Assembly: GCF_002217795.2 (NCBI RefSeq)
Contig: NZ_AP018823.1
Span: 4,092,001-4,156,000, forward strand
Origin: Aquitalea magnusonii
GTDB taxonomy: Bacteria; Pseudomonadota; Gammaproteobacteria; Burkholderiales; Chromobacteriaceae
Length of the DNA stretch: 64,000 nt
Direction: 5' to 3'
Below the pieces are notes generated by a model. It did not search any database, had not been told where the DNA came from, and worked only from the letters and a program-made list of their open reading frames with translations. How positions within the stretch are numbered: position 1 is the stretch's first letter; each line of letters starts with the position of its first letter. Made by a program: the position numbers and the translations under genes. Positions 22,746-32,636 of this stretch are shown here, in pieces.

Positions 22746-24658
22746 CCGGAATGGGCCAGGCATACCTGATCGCGCCCGAGGGCTTTGGCCTGATACAAGG
22801 CAGCATCGGCAGCATGGATCAGGCTTTCCGGATCTTCCCCATGCAGCGGGCAAACCGACAGCCCCACTGACAAGGTGATGTGCAAGCAATGTTCGCCGGC
22901 CTGGATAGGCAGTTGGCGCACCGCCTCACAAAGCTGCCAGGCTTTCTCGCTGGCCGCTTCCAGTGCAATGCCCGGCATCAGGATGCAGAACTCTTCACCG
23001 CCGTAGCGGCATACCACGTCGCCACTGCGGAAGCGATCACGCAGAAAACCCCCCAGTGCTGCCAGTACCGCATCGCCGCACTGGTGGCCGTACCGGTCAT
23101 TGATGCGCTTGAAATGGTCGGCATCCAGCATCAGCACAGCCACCGTTCCGTTCAGTGCCAGCATGTGCGCCAACAAACGTGGCAGGATTTCGTCCAGATA
23201 GCGGCGGTTGAACAAGCCGGTAAGCGGGTCGCGCCGGACCTGCTCACGCAAGCCGACATGCAATGATTCGATTTCAGCCACATGTTGGCGCAGGGCATCG
23301 TTGGCCTCATGCAAGCTGCGCTCCAGGCGTTTACGTTCGCTGATGTCATTGATGCCACTGATGACATACAGGGCCTGGTCGCTATGCACGACCGAACAGG
23401 ACACCAGCGCCCAGAACTGTCGCCCCTCGGCATCGTGCAGCTTGACCTCATGGTCGCGCACCGCGCCATGAGCATGCAGCAGCTGGGAAACCTGCTTGCG
23501 TGCCTCTTGATCGACGTAAAAGTCCTGTACCTGCTGCTGCGTGTCCAGCCGGCACTTGAACAGGCTTTCCGCCTGGGCATTGGCATAAATCAGCGCCCCG
23601 CCATCCAGATTGTTCATCACCATGGGAAAGGGCGAGGCATCTGCCATCAGCTTGAGGCGGGCCTCGCTTTGCGCCAGTTGCCGGGTACGCTCCACCACCT
23701 TGGCCTCCAGCGTCTGATTGGCCCGACGCAGCCAGTCTTCGGCAAAGCGCCGCTCTGCCACCAGCGCACCAAACACCAGCAAGGTCAGCGACTGCACCAG
23801 CAGCAACATGCCGGCAGCAGCAATGCCGCTGTAACCCGCGTCCTGATAGGCAAGGCCGTTATGCAACAGCACGCCGACAAAGGCCAGCAGCACGATCACA
23901 CCATGCAGGCAGTAGGCCAGTGCCAGCCGGCAGCGGAAGACAACCCACATCAAGGCGATGCAGGACAGCGGCCACAAGGCGGCTGCCACACCATGGCGGA
24001 AGTCGGCGATGATGAACTCCACCACCGCCAGACCCAGGGTGATCCAGGTCAGCAATGCACTTTCCAGCCAGCGCGCGGGATTGCTGCTGGAACGTGCCGG
24101 GGCATCCAGCAACAGGAACAACATGGGCGGCGTCAGCACCAGAATGCCGTTTACCTCGCCCAGCCAACGCGAAAACAAGGCATTCCAGCGCGAGGCATCA
24201 GCAGGCAACAGGCTGTAGTCCAGTACCAGATGTGCCAGCAGCGTACTCAGCACGGTATTGGCCAGCACCCCGCACCACAGAAACAACAGCACGCGGGACA
24301 GGCGGTAGAACGGCGGGGTGTGTTGCAGGCGGGAACGTAGAAAACCTGCCGCCAGCAGGGGAGCAAGCGTCTGCACCACAGCCAGTGCCAGCGCACGCGC
24401 AGGATCGTGCAGCAGCAGCATGGCATTTGCCAGGGAAAAGCCCAGCAGCAAGCCCGCCGCGCAACGCCAGCCTTGAGCCACAGCAAGGGCCAGCGCCAGG
24501 CCAGCGGGCAGGTACAAGGGGAGCGCCAGCCCGCCGAACTCCACCGAGTGCGGTAACTGCATGGTCAATAGCTGCAGCAGCCACAACAGCAATGCAGGCA
24601 ACAAGATTTGCGCCAGCTGTGCCAGCCACGGCCTCACTGATTTGCCAGATATGAACAC
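22727..24658 (-). CDS. MASE1-PAS-GGDEF diguanylate cyclase
   Basis: A membrane-bound signalling protein of about 643 residues. The N-terminal half has about eight hydrophobic helices of MASE1 character (PLYLPAGLALALAVAQGWR, NTVLSTLLAHLVL). A PAS domain (MNNLDGGALIYANAQAE; YVISGINDISERKRLERS) and a GGDEF domain follow. The active site is GGEEF, preceded five residues earlier by RSGD, the RxxD inhibitory site, so product inhibition is expected. The start is uncertain: I prefer the GTG at 24658 with GGGGAG upstream; a TTG at 24730 would add 24 residues. It makes cyclic di-GMP, affecting motility and biofilm. About 300 bp of non-coding sequence separates it from the next PAS-GGDEF gene. Confidence 0.87.
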   Translation of the reverse strand: MFISGKSVRPWLAQLAQILLPALLLWLLQLLTMQLPHSVEFGGLALPLYLPAGLALALAVAQGWRCAAGLLLGFSLANAMLLLHDPARALALAVVQTLAPLLAAGFLRSRLQHTPPFYRLSRVLLFLWCGVLANTVLSTLLAHLVLDYSLLPADASRWNALFSRWLGEVNGILVLTPPMLFLLLDAPARSSSNPARWLESALLTWITLGLAVVEFIIADFRHGVAAALWPLSCIALMWVVFRCRLALAYCLHGVIVLLAFVGVLLHNGLAYQDAGYSGIAAAGMLLLVQSLTLLVFGALVAERRFAEDWLRRANQTLEAKVVERTRQLAQSEARLKLMADASPFPMVMNNLDGGALIYANAQAESLFKCRLDTQQQVQDFYVDQEARKQVSQLLHAHGAVRDHEVKLHDAEGRQFWALVSCSVVHSDQALYVISGINDISERKRLERSLHEANDALRQHVAEIESLHVGLREQVRRDPLTGLFNRRYLDEILPRLLAHMLALNGTVAVLMLDADHFKRINDRYGHQCGDAVLAALGGFLRDRFRSGDVVCRYGGEEFCILMPGIALEAASEKAWQLCEAVRQLPIQAGEHCLHITLSVGLSVCPLHGEDPESLIHAADAALYQAKALGRDQVCLAHSGQPALS

Positions 24659-24956
24659 GGCCACTCCCCATGAAACCGAGACAATGCAAGCGGAACCTTG
24701 TGTCACGGCATGGGCAGCAAGAATAGCCAAGACATCGGGATAAATCCACGGAATCGTTCAGTGCGCCGGTTGCCTGTGGTACTGATCGAACAGCTTGCAC
24801 GCCCGGCATTGCCCGGAACAAAGCAAATACCTTGGCTTCCCATCCCCCCGCGCAACCGGCATAGCACCCTGCGCCAGCCTCCACGCACCACAAAACGGCA
24901 CGCATGGCCTGCAAATACCGCGCGGGGAGACCGGGTGAACCCAGCAGCATAAGCTG

Positions 24957-25859
24957 TCAGATGCAGATTTCTATACGGTTGCGGCCGCGCTCCTTGGCGG
25001 TATACAGCGCCTGATCGGCACGCTGCAAGGTGCAGTCCAGCGTAGTATCCGCCTCGCCCAGCATGCTCACACCGATACTGACAGTGACCCACGCCCCGGC
25101 GGGAAGACTGGCCTGCCGACATTCACTTTGCAACAAGTCCTGTATTCGGGCCACGACCAGCAGGGCATCATGCAGGGCGGTTTCCGGCAGCAGGATGCCA
25201 AACTCCTCGCCACCCAGCCGGCCCGCAACGTCACTTTCCCGGATCCCTTTCTCCAAAACCCGGCCAACCAGTTGCAGCAGCAAGTCTCCCGTGTGGTGTC
25301 CGTAGCAGTCATTCACATGCTTGAAATGGTCCAGATCCAGCATCACCACGCACAGTGGAGTGCGTTGGCGGCGGGCCAGATTCAGGTATTTGTTACCCAC
25401 GTCGGCAAACATGCGCCGGTTGAACAAGCCGGTGAGTTCATCGGTCACTGCCTGCAAATACAAGGATTCGTGCAGGCTACGCCACTGCGTGACATCGCGC
25501 TCGATCGCCACAAAGTGGCTGACTGTACCGTCATTATCCAACAACGGCATGATGCTCAGCTCCACCCAGTATGCCTGACCTGATTTGTGATAATTAAGCA
25601 GCTGCAAACAGATGGGTCTGACTTCCTCCAGCGCCTTGCGGATGTTCTGCAGCGTGCCTCTATCGGTTTGCGGACCTTGCAAGAAGCGCGGGCTGCGGCC
25701 CACGATTTCGCCCCTGTCATAGCCGCACAATCTGCTGAAGGCGTGGTTGACGTAGACAATTCTTGGGCCGGGTTCATCAAGCGGCTGCACCTCAGTCACC
25801 ACGATGGCATCGTTGGCATGTTCTACGATAAGGCGGAAATCCCGCTGCTTGAGCACCAT
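24957..25859 (-). CDS. PAS (LOV-like, Cys-less)-GGDEF diguanylate cyclase
   Basis: A 300-residue soluble protein. The ATG at 25859 follows AGGAG; an upstream frame extension is not convincing. The PAS domain reads VYVNHAFSRLCGYDRGEIVG and then GRSPRFLQGPQTD. This is the LOV core, but the photoactive Cys of the usual NCRFLQ motif is replaced (SPRFLQ), so covalent flavin photochemistry is not expected. The GGDEF domain has GGEEF with RESD five residues before it, an intact inhibitory site. Substrate-binding DELTGLFNRR is present. It probably makes cyclic di-GMP in response to a redox or ligand cue through the PAS domain. Confidence 0.88.
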   Translation of the reverse strand: MVLKQRDFRLIVEHANDAIVVTEVQPLDEPGPRIVYVNHAFSRLCGYDRGEIVGRSPRFLQGPQTDRGTLQNIRKALEEVRPICLQLLNYHKSGQAYWVELSIMPLLDNDGTVSHFVAIERDVTQWRSLHESLYLQAVTDELTGLFNRRMFADVGNKYLNLARRQRTPLCVVMLDLDHFKHVNDCYGHHTGDLLLQLVGRVLEKGIRESDVAGRLGGEEFGILLPETALHDALLVVARIQDLLQSECRQASLPAGAWVTVSIGVSMLGEADTTLDCTLQRADQALYTAKERGRNRIEICI

Positions 25860-26042
25860 CTGGTCGCTCCTGGTCTCGAATTGAGCTGCTGAAACTAAGA
25901 AATAGAAACCGGAGGCCAACAATACAAGTTCACCTGACCCTTGGGCCAAGTCAAATCATTGCGGCTATCTTGCTGATTCAGTTAGCAATTATTTATATGA
26001 TGTTCATAATATAAAAATAACCGCATCAATCAGGAAACCGGC

Positions 26043-26639
26043 ATGCGTTATGACAAACAACATAAAAGTGCCATTCGCCAGCGCATTCTGGACATGGCGA
26101 CCTTACGCTTTCGCTCTGAGGGGATTGCCGCAGTAGGCATTGCCAACCTGATGGCGGACCTTGGCCTGACCCACGGCGGCTTTTACTGGCACTTCAAGGA
26201 CAAGGAAGATCTGGTGGCCCAGGTGTGCCGGCAGGCAATGGAAAAAACCTGTGAACAATGGCAACAGCAGCTTAGGCAAGCCAAGGCCGGCCAGCAGCGC
26301 CAAGCCGTGGCCCAGCATTACTTGAGCATCCAGCACCGCGATTTTCCCGATACCGGCTGTGTGGCGGCAGCACTGGCAGGGGAGCTGAGCCGACGCACAG
26401 CGCAGGCGCGGCAAGCCTTCACCAGCGGTGTGCAACAGCAGTTGGACATCCTGGGCAAGGCCGCCATCCAGGATGACGGCGACCAGGTCGCCAACCCGCT
26501 GACGCCAGCAGTTCAGTTCAGCCTGATGGTGGGTGCCTTGCTGCTGTCACGGGCGGTGACGGATGGTGATCTGTCGATGCAACTGCTGCAGGAGGCGGAA
26601 GCCATGATTGCCCATCACTCGCCCTCTGACGGCAATTGA
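26043..26639 (+). CDS. TetR/AcrR-family transcriptional regulator
   Basis: A 198-residue repressor-type protein. The N-terminal helix-turn-helix is GIANLMADLGLTHGGFYWHFKDKEDLV (seen in two parts), and the C-terminal two thirds form the all-helical ligand and dimer domain. The C-terminal region with DTGCVAAALAGELSRR resembles regulators of the AcrR/NemR type. Target and ligand are unknown. It is transcribed away from the diguanylate cyclase and overlaps the 3' end of the converging binding-protein gene by 25 bp. Confidence 0.88.
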   Translation: MRYDKQHKSAIRQRILDMATLRFRSEGIAAVGIANLMADLGLTHGGFYWHFKDKEDLVAQVCRQAMEKTCEQWQQQLRQAKAGQQRQAVAQHYLSIQHRDFPDTGCVAAALAGELSRRTAQARQAFTSGVQQQLDILGKAAIQDDGDQVANPLTPAVQFSLMVGALLLSRAVTDGDLSMQLLQEAEAMIAHHSPSDGN

Positions 26640-27466
26640 GGGCTGCGCAGGCAAGCCTGGCGGGTTTCCCGCACCATGCGGTCAAACTCGCCGCTGCGTT
26701 GCAAGGCCTGCAGGCCACGGTTGAAGCGGGCAATCAGCTCGGCACCATGTGGGTGCTTGCGCCAGATCACCACATGCATGGGGGCCATCCAGAAAGGCTG
26801 GCTGTGCTCTAGCTGGCGCGACTCGCGCGGCGGAAAATGACGCGACAGCAGAAACTGCCCGACTTCTTCCTCGATGGGAAACAGATCAATCCGCCTGGCC
26901 AACAACTTGCGGAAATTGCTGAGGTCATCCGCAACGCCATCGGTCTTCAGGATGCCTTGCCGGGCCAGCCGGTCAAATTCGTCCGAATAGTAATTGCCGA
27001 TAGTCACGCCGATGCGCAAACCGGCCAAATCCGCCAGTTGCGTCCAGCGTACGGCATTGGCCTTGCGCTGGAAAAACACCATGCGCGCCGCCATCACCGG
27101 TCGGCTGTACAACAAGTCTTGCAGGCGATCCGGGCTGGGCGCCCAGCCCAGGCTGCCATCCACCATGCCATTGCGGGCGGACTGCAAACTCCGGTTGTTG
27201 GGCAAGAAGCGATAGCTGACCGTGACCTTGCTGTGGGCAAAAGCCGCCGTCACCACGCGAGACAGGATGCCGTAATCGGGCAGATCGCCACCAATATAAG
27301 GCGGCCAGTCATCCGAACCCAGTACGATGGCCATCTGCCCCTGCCACGACGGGGAAGTGCGCTGCGCGTGGGCAGGTACTGCCCAGGCCAGCATGATGTG
27401 CAGCAATGCATATCCAAGGAACCGCCGCCATGTCCGGCCGGCATGGTTCATCAGCCAATGCCTCAT
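26615..27466 (-). CDS. Periplasmic solute-binding-like protein (SBP_bac_3 family)
   Basis: A 283-residue exported protein. The start at 27466 follows GGAGC and gives a signal peptide ending at PAHAQ. The mature part begins MAIVLGSDDWPPYIGGDLPD, the first strand of family 3 amino-acid-type binding proteins. It also contains DGSLGWAPSPDR and GLRIGVTIGNYYSDEF. No transporter permease or ATPase is near, so it may be a sensor-type or orphan binding protein, as is common in Neisseriales. Ligand is unknown. Confidence 0.8.
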   Translation of the reverse strand: MRHWLMNHAGRTWRRFLGYALLHIMLAWAVPAHAQRTSPSWQGQMAIVLGSDDWPPYIGGDLPDYGILSRVVTAAFAHSKVTVSYRFLPNNRSLQSARNGMVDGSLGWAPSPDRLQDLLYSRPVMAARMVFFQRKANAVRWTQLADLAGLRIGVTIGNYYSDEFDRLARQGILKTDGVADDLSNFRKLLARRIDLFPIEEEVGQFLLSRHFPPRESRQLEHSQPFWMAPMHVVIWRKHPHGAELIARFNRGLQALQRSGEFDRMVRETRQACLRSPQLPSEGE

Positions 27467-27610
27467 GCCCTGCTCCGTATCACGAATCGTTAGCCACTGA
27501 CGCCAATGCGCCAGACTTCCCCACGGCAGGCCCGACCTGATGACGTTGTATTGTGAATGTGAATCATTGTCGGGGCACGCAGGTCCGAGCATACGATCCG
27601 CTGCCGGCAG

Positions 27611-27640
27611 CAGCAAGTCTGCGCCGTTGCAGACTTGCTG
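27611..27640 (-). terminator. Hairpin after the RNA helicase gene
   Basis: A perfect 12-bp stem CAGCAAGTCTGC / GCAGACTTGCTG with a six-base loop lies 12 bases beyond the helicase stop. It lacks a T-run on the minus strand, so it may be a weak terminator or a 3'-end stabilising hairpin. Confidence 0.45.
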
Positions 27641-27652
27641 GCTGGCGCAGAA

Positions 27653-29128
27653 TCAGCGCTTGGCGGGAGACAACAATGCCGACACCTGGCGTGCCGGCTG
27701 GCTGCGACGCTGCTGTTGCTGGCCGCTGGCAGGCTTGGCGGCTTGTGGCTGACGTGCGCCCTGCGGCTGGGCGGCCGCCGGCTGACGCGGTGCTGCCGGT
27801 TTGCTGCGCGGCGTGTTGCCAGCCGGGCTGCGATGGCCGTGGCCGGTGGGCTTGGCTTGCTGCTCGTGACGCGGTTTGCCGGCACCCTGGCCCTGGCGCG
27901 CGCCCTGGCCTTGACGGCCACCACCGCCCTGGCCGCGACCACGGCCACTGTTGCCGCCCATCGGGATGGGTTCCGGCTTCACGTTCAGGTCGGCCTCGAA
28001 GCCGGGTACGGTAAAGCGGGCAATGGATTGCTTGGTCAGCTTTTCGATGTCGCGCAGGAAGCTGAACTCATCCACACACACCAGCGATACCGCTTCGCCG
28101 GGACTGCCGGCACGGCCGGTACGGCCGATGCGGTGTACGTAGTCTTCCGGCACATTCGGCAGTTCAAAGTTGACCACGTGCGGCAGTTGGTCGATATCCA
28201 GGCCGCGGGCGGCGATATCGGTGGCCACCAGCACTTGCAGGGTGGAGTTCTTGAAGTCGGCCAGTGCGCGGGTACGGGCGTTCTGGCTCTTGTTGCCGTG
28301 AATGGCCGCCGCCGGAATGCCGATCTTGTCCAGTTTTTCCGCCAGACGGTTGGCACCGTGCTTGGTACGGGTGAACACCAGCACCTGATACCAGTTGTGA
28401 TCGCGGATCAGCTTGATCAGCAGATCGGTCTTCTTGTCGCGGTCTACCAGATGCACGCGCTGGTCCACCAGCTCGTTGGTGGTATTGCGGCGCGCCACTT
28501 CCACCAGCTTGGGCTGATCCAGCAGCTTGTCGGCCAGCGTCTTGATTTCGTCGGAAAAAGTGGCGGAGAACAGCAGGTTCTGCCGCTTGGCCGGCAGCAG
28601 CGCCAGTACCTTGCGGATATCGTGGATGAAGCCCATGTCCAGCATGCGGTCGGCCTCGTCCAGTACCAGGATTTCCACCGCCGACAAATCCAGCGTGCGC
28701 TGGCTGACATGGTCGAGCAGACGGCCCGGCGTGGCTACCAGAATGTCCACCGGCTTGCGCAGCGCGGCAATCTGCGGATTGATGCCGACACCGCCAAACA
28801 TCACCATGGATTTGAGCGGCAGGTATTTGCCGTATTCGCGGACCGACTCCTCCACCTGGGCGGCCAGTTCACGCGTGGGGGTCAGCACCAGCGCGCGCGG
28901 TTTGCCCGCCTGACGCGACGGTTTGCCCATCAGCAATTGCAGCAAAGGCAGAGTAAAGCCGGCGGTCTTGCCGGTACCGGTTTGCGCGGCGGCCAGCAAA
29001 TCGCCGCCTTTGAGCACCTGCGGAATGGCCTGCGCCTGGATGGGAGTGGGGACGGTGTAACCGGTATCGGCCACGGCACGCAACAAATCCTGGGCCAGGC
29101 CAAGGTCAGCAAAGGTAATTTCGGACAT
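27653..29128 (-). CDS. rhlE: DEAD-box ATP-dependent RNA helicase, RhlE type
   Basis: A 491-residue helicase. All core motifs are visible: [10 protein letters not shown] (Q motif), [12 protein letters not shown] (I), PTRELAAQV (Ia), [14 protein letters not shown] (II), LFSATF (III), [11 protein letters not shown] (V) and [10 protein letters not shown] (VI). After about residue 375 there is a long basic tail rich in Gly, Gln, Arg, Pro and Ala, typical of RhlE and helpful for RNA binding. The ATG at 29128 follows AGGAG; 100 further in-frame codons upstream lack helicase sequence. Roles in the family are rRNA maturation and RNA turnover, often in cold adaptation. Confidence 0.9.
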   Translation of the reverse strand: MSEITFADLGLAQDLLRAVADTGYTVPTPIQAQAIPQVLKGGDLLAAAQTGTGKTAGFTLPLLQLLMGKPSRQAGKPRALVLTPTRELAAQVEESVREYGKYLPLKSMVMFGGVGINPQIAALRKPVDILVATPGRLLDHVSQRTLDLSAVEILVLDEADRMLDMGFIHDIRKVLALLPAKRQNLLFSATFSDEIKTLADKLLDQPKLVEVARRNTTNELVDQRVHLVDRDKKTDLLIKLIRDHNWYQVLVFTRTKHGANRLAEKLDKIGIPAAAIHGNKSQNARTRALADFKNSTLQVLVATDIAARGLDIDQLPHVVNFELPNVPEDYVHRIGRTGRAGSPGEAVSLVCVDEFSFLRDIEKLTKQSIARFTVPGFEADLNVKPEPIPMGGNSGRGRGQGGGGRQGQGARQGQGAGKPRHEQQAKPTGHGHRSPAGNTPRSKPAAPRQPAAAQPQGARQPQAAKPASGQQQQRRSQPARQVSALLSPAKR

Positions 29129-29344
29129 ACTGCACTCCTGCGACTGCCTGATCGCAGTAAGCGACACCAATCTAGGCTGACGGAAAACGGTTGAAATAGA
29201 TGCGGCCAGCCCCGGGATGGGACCTGCATTGTGCGCCGATTGGCAAGACGCGAAAGCGGGCGAGTTTACAGACAATTGCGCAGGCTGGGAAATTGTCCTG
29301 CGGATTGATGCAGCGTAACAACGCTGCACATGGCACAATAATGC

Positions 29345-30067
29345 ATGCTCAACATCCGCTCCGTACCCACGGCAGTCATCTTGCTGCTGCTTGCACCCGG
29401 CCTGGCTCACGCCCTGAACGGTTCGCACTCGCTTGGTACCGGGTCGGACAGGGGCAAGGGTGGTGGTAACAGCGGCCTACGCCAGAGCGTGCCACCCGCG
29501 CAGCCGCCCGTTCCCACCGTCCAGGCCACCGACTTCGACTGCAACAAGCCGGCCAATGCCATGGAAACCATGCTGTGCCAGGATGAGGGCTTGATCCGGC
29601 TGGGCAACCGGCTGGACAAGGTATACACCCAGGCGATGGACAAGGCCCGGCAGACACCGGGCGGCAACCTGAGCATGAGCAAGCTGCAGCAGGAACAGCG
29701 TCACTGGGTACACAACCTCAAAGACTGCATGAAAAACGACAACCCCCACATGTGCCTGGGGGATACCTATATCCTGCGCATTACCGAACTGCAGGCCAGC
29801 TGGGAGCTGGCCCCTTCGCTGACACCGCTGCATTATCTGTGCGGCGGTGGCGGCAACAACGACGTGCTGGCCACCTTTTACCGCACCAAACCCGCCACCG
29901 CGCGGCTGGTACGCGGCAAGAGCCAGGCCATCCTGCACCAGCAGGAGCTGGTTACCGGCGGAGCCCGCTATGCCGGCCAGAACGTCGAATTCACCATTCG
30001 CGGCAAAGAAGCCAGCATCAACTGGAAGGGCGAAAGCCTGCTGTGCATCAGCCAGCCTGAACAATAA
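29345..30067 (+). CDS. Exported two-domain protein: LprI-like N-terminus plus MliC-like lysozyme inhibitor
   Basis: A 240-residue exported protein with signal peptide [23 protein letters not shown]. After a Gly/Pro-rich linker comes an LprI/DUF1311-like module: [33 protein letters not shown] and several Cys. The C-terminal 80 residues look like MliC, the C-type lysozyme inhibitor: [18 protein letters not shown], then [19 protein letters not shown] and LLCI with paired Cys. Both domain types are linked to protection from lysozyme, so I infer a periplasmic lysozyme inhibitor. No lipobox is visible, so it should be soluble. The assignment of the first domain is from the Cys pattern only. Confidence 0.75.
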   Translation: MLNIRSVPTAVILLLLAPGLAHALNGSHSLGTGSDRGKGGGNSGLRQSVPPAQPPVPTVQATDFDCNKPANAMETMLCQDEGLIRLGNRLDKVYTQAMDKARQTPGGNLSMSKLQQEQRHWVHNLKDCMKNDNPHMCLGDTYILRITELQASWELAPSLTPLHYLCGGGGNNDVLATFYRTKPATARLVRGKSQAILHQQELVTGGARYAGQNVEFTIRGKEASINWKGESLLCISQPEQ

Positions 30068-30139
30068 GTCCATCCCCCTGCACCGGCCGGCAGCCGCACC
30101 GGACCATGTGCAGCCAACATTGCAACCCGGATATCACTC

Positions 30140-30685
30140 ATGGCCCTGACCGCCACCATTTATAAAGCCGGCCTGTCGATTTCCGACATGGACCGCGGCT
30201 ATTACGCCAGCCATAACCTGACCCTGGCGCAACATCCTTCTGAAACGGTTGAGCGCCTGATGGTGCGTCTGGTGGCCTTTGTGCTCAATGCCAGCGAAAC
30301 CCTCAGCTTTACCCGTGGCCTGAGTGCCGACGACGAGGCCGAGCTGTGGCAAAAGAATTACAGCGAGGAAATCGAACTGTGGATTGAGCTGGGCGAACCG
30401 GATGAAAAGCGCCTGAAGAAAGCCTGCAGCCGCGCCGACAAGGTGGTGCTGTACAGCTATGGTGGCCGTTCCAGCGAAGTGTGGTGGCCGCAAATCGAAA
30501 ACAAGCTGGCCAAGCTGGACAAGCTCAGCGTCTACCGCATCAGCACCGCCACCCAGGCCGAACTGGCATCCCTGTGCCAGCGCGGCATGCAACTGACCGC
30601 CACGGTGCAGGACGGCCAACTGTGGTTGGCGGATGAAAGCCGCAGCGTACTGGTGGAAGTGGAAGCCCTCAAAGTCCCCCACTGA
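30140..30685 (+). CDS. yaeQ: YaeQ family protein
   Basis: A 181-residue protein matching YaeQ throughout: MALTATIYKAGLSISDMDRG, ETVERLMVRLVAF, ELWIELGEPDEKRLKKAC and YGGRSSEVWWPQIENKL. The YaeQ fold resembles PD-(D/E)XK nucleases, but its biochemical role is not established. It is a single gene 72 bp after the lysozyme-inhibitor-like gene. Confidence 0.93.
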   Translation: MALTATIYKAGLSISDMDRGYYASHNLTLAQHPSETVERLMVRLVAFVLNASETLSFTRGLSADDEAELWQKNYSEEIELWIELGEPDEKRLKKACSRADKVVLYSYGGRSSEVWWPQIENKLAKLDKLSVYRISTATQAELASLCQRGMQLTATVQDGQLWLADESRSVLVEVEALKVPH

Positions 30686-30692
30686 GGCCGCA

Positions 30693-31292
30693 TCAGGGCC
30701 GGGGCATGGCTGCGGCCAGTTGACGGGCCGCCTCGTCTCCTTGCTCCAGCGCAGTGATCACCGCGTGCCGGTCCTGTGGCAGCCGGTTCTGGCTGAGCTT
30801 GGCCTTGACATCCCAACGCGCCACCCGCAGCCGGAAACCCACGATGCCACGCTGCATGGCGGCCATTGCCTGCGCCGGCATGGCGTCGGTACTCCAGCCC
30901 GCCGGCCCTTCAAAATGGCGGGCCAACTGCTGTAACAGCGCAGTCAACTGCTCACCATCCACCGGCTCTGCCCGGCCATGTGCATGCGCCACGCGGTAAT
31001 TCCAGGTGGGCACCATGCCATCGGACACATACCAGCGCGGCGATACATAGCCATGCACACCGGCAAATACTGCCACGCTGTCTTGTGCAAACAACACCGC
31101 GGCATGCGGATTGGCGCGTGCCAGATGCCCCAACAGGCAATCAGGGTGCTGCGGGTCGGGCAACAACACCACATGGCTGATCCACGGTTCGTCTCCGGCC
31201 GGGGTCATCAGGGTGGCCAGCGGATTATCCGCCATCACGCGTGCGGCATACTCAGCCTCGGCACGAAAAGCAGATGGGCAATACAGGCTCAT
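30693..31292 (-). CDS. PaiB-like FMN-binding protein
   Basis: A 199-residue protein of the PaiB family (split-barrel FMN-binding fold). Diagnostic runs are VMADNPLATLMT near the N-terminus, HGYVSPRWYVSD, PTWNYRVAHAHGR and the C-terminal KLSQNRLPQDRHAVI. In Bacillus PaiB was described as a negative regulator of sporulation and protease genes. In proteobacteria the function is unclear, and the old label of transcriptional regulator should be used with caution. Ends eight bases from the converging yaeQ. Confidence 0.87.
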   Translation of the reverse strand: MSLYCPSAFRAEAEYAARVMADNPLATLMTPAGDEPWISHVVLLPDPQHPDCLLGHLARANPHAAVLFAQDSVAVFAGVHGYVSPRWYVSDGMVPTWNYRVAHAHGRAEPVDGEQLTALLQQLARHFEGPAGWSTDAMPAQAMAAMQRGIVGFRLRVARWDVKAKLSQNRLPQDRHAVITALEQGDEAARQLAAAMPRP

Positions 31293-31347
31293 CGCAATAC
31301 TCCATCAACACAATTGATCAAGGGCAGATCCGGGCAACACACTGCCG

Positions 31348-31779
31348 CTACTGGCGCATGGCAATGGCCAGCCGGTTGAGCGCATTCATGCTGGCGATGG
31401 CCATGGTGAGATCGCAAATTTCCTGGGCATTGAAGTGTTCCAGCAACGGGCTATAGGCCGCATCGTCAGCCTGGGTGCTGGCAATCAGCGTGACTGACTC
31501 GGCCCAGAGCAGCGCCGCCTTTTCCCGCGCAGTGAAATGCGGACTCAGCCGCCAGCCCGCCAGCGTATCCAGCCGCGCGGCGCTATCGCCGCCGCTGCGC
31601 AAGGCACGACCATGCAGATCCAGACAAAAGGCACAGCCGTTGAGCTGTGAAACCCGCAGGTAAACCAGCTCCACCAGATTACGCCCCAGCGGACTGTCCT
31701 CCAGTTGCTGCTTGATGGCGCGCAAATGCTGCAGGGCCGGGGCCGACAGCGTGGCATAGGGCTGGCGCAAGGTGGTCAT
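31348..31779 (-). CDS. Carboxymuconolactone decarboxylase/AhpD-like protein
   Basis: A 143-residue all-helical protein with the AhpD-type redox motif NGCAFCLDLH (CxxC plus His) and the following LDTLAGWR and REKAALLWAESVT helices. Such proteins are alkylhydroperoxidase-like and form homo-oligomers. The ATG at 31779 is preferred; ten more in-frame codons lie upstream. It is on the same strand as the PaiB-like gene 56 bp downstream, so the pair may be co-transcribed. Confidence 0.88.
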   Translation of the reverse strand: MTTLRQPYATLSAPALQHLRAIKQQLEDSPLGRNLVELVYLRVSQLNGCAFCLDLHGRALRSGGDSAARLDTLAGWRLSPHFTAREKAALLWAESVTLIASTQADDAAYSPLLEHFNAQEICDLTMAIASMNALNRLAIAMRQ

Positions 31780-31875
31780 GGCGTGTTCTCCGGCTGACAG
31801 GAGCTTCATTATCCAGCAGCACCTGGCCCCATCAAAGAACCACTTATATTATTCTAGATAGAACCAATTACCCAT

Positions 31876-32502
31876 TTAGCGCTGGAGCGCCTGCCAGCAC
31901 ATCCAGCCCCCCATGCCCAATAGCAGTGCGCCACAGCCTCGGTCCAGCCATTGCCTGCCGCGCGGCCCCACGCGCCGCAATACGCTGCCCAGACCAAACG
32001 CCAGCACACACCACCACAAGGCAGAGCCGGACACGATGCCCGCCACCATCACCAGCGCCTGGTGGCCACCGCTGCTGGCCTGGCCGGTCAGTCCGGAAAA
32101 AATGGCGACAAAGGACAGAATGGTCATCGGGTTGCCCAGGGTCAGTCCCAGTGCCGACAGATAGGCCGTGAGCAGCCCGCTAGCCGGTGCCACACGCGCC
32201 ATGGCAGGCTCACTCAGCGGCGCGCGCAGCATGGCCCGCCCCTGCCACAGTAAAAAGCCGCCACCGGCCAGCGCCAGCGGCATGGCCAGCGCCGTCAACT
32301 GGTTGATCAGCATGCTCAGGCCCAAGGCGCCAAGGCTGGCATACAGACCATCGGCAGTAGCGGCGCCCAGGCCGGTGGCCAAGCCTGCCCACGGCCCATG
32401 GCGCAGGGTGCGGTCTATGCACAACAGCCCAATCGGTCCGACCGGGGCAGCAATGGCCAGCCCCACCAGCAGCGCCTGGCCATACAAGGTCAACAGTGTC
32501 AT
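31876..32502 (-). CDS. LysE/RhtB-family exporter
   Basis: A 208-residue membrane protein with six hydrophobic segments. The family start is clear: GLAIAAPVGPIGLLCIDRTL, where LysE proteins carry PGP or a close variant. TLGNPMTILSFVAIFSGL, the second family motif, follows near residue 118. LysE/RhtB proteins export amino acids such as lysine, threonine or homoserine lactone. The start at 32502 follows AGAGGA. It is transcribed divergently from an Lrp-type regulator, which probably controls it. Confidence 0.9.
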   Translation of the reverse strand: MTLLTLYGQALLVGLAIAAPVGPIGLLCIDRTLRHGPWAGLATGLGAATADGLYASLGALGLSMLINQLTALAMPLALAGGGFLLWQGRAMLRAPLSEPAMARVAPASGLLTAYLSALGLTLGNPMTILSFVAIFSGLTGQASSGGHQALVMVAGIVSGSALWWCVLAFGLGSVLRRVGPRGRQWLDRGCGALLLGMGGWMCWQALQR

Positions 32503-32636
32503 GGCATTCCTCTCTTTCCAGCCCATCAGTCTGCCTGCCTGCCCAGCGCTGGCACATGCCGTTTTTAAGGCAGAAATACAGTACAAGCTGATAAATTAAG
32601 GCATCGGCCGCTTTTGACCTGAAAGGACCCATCCAA

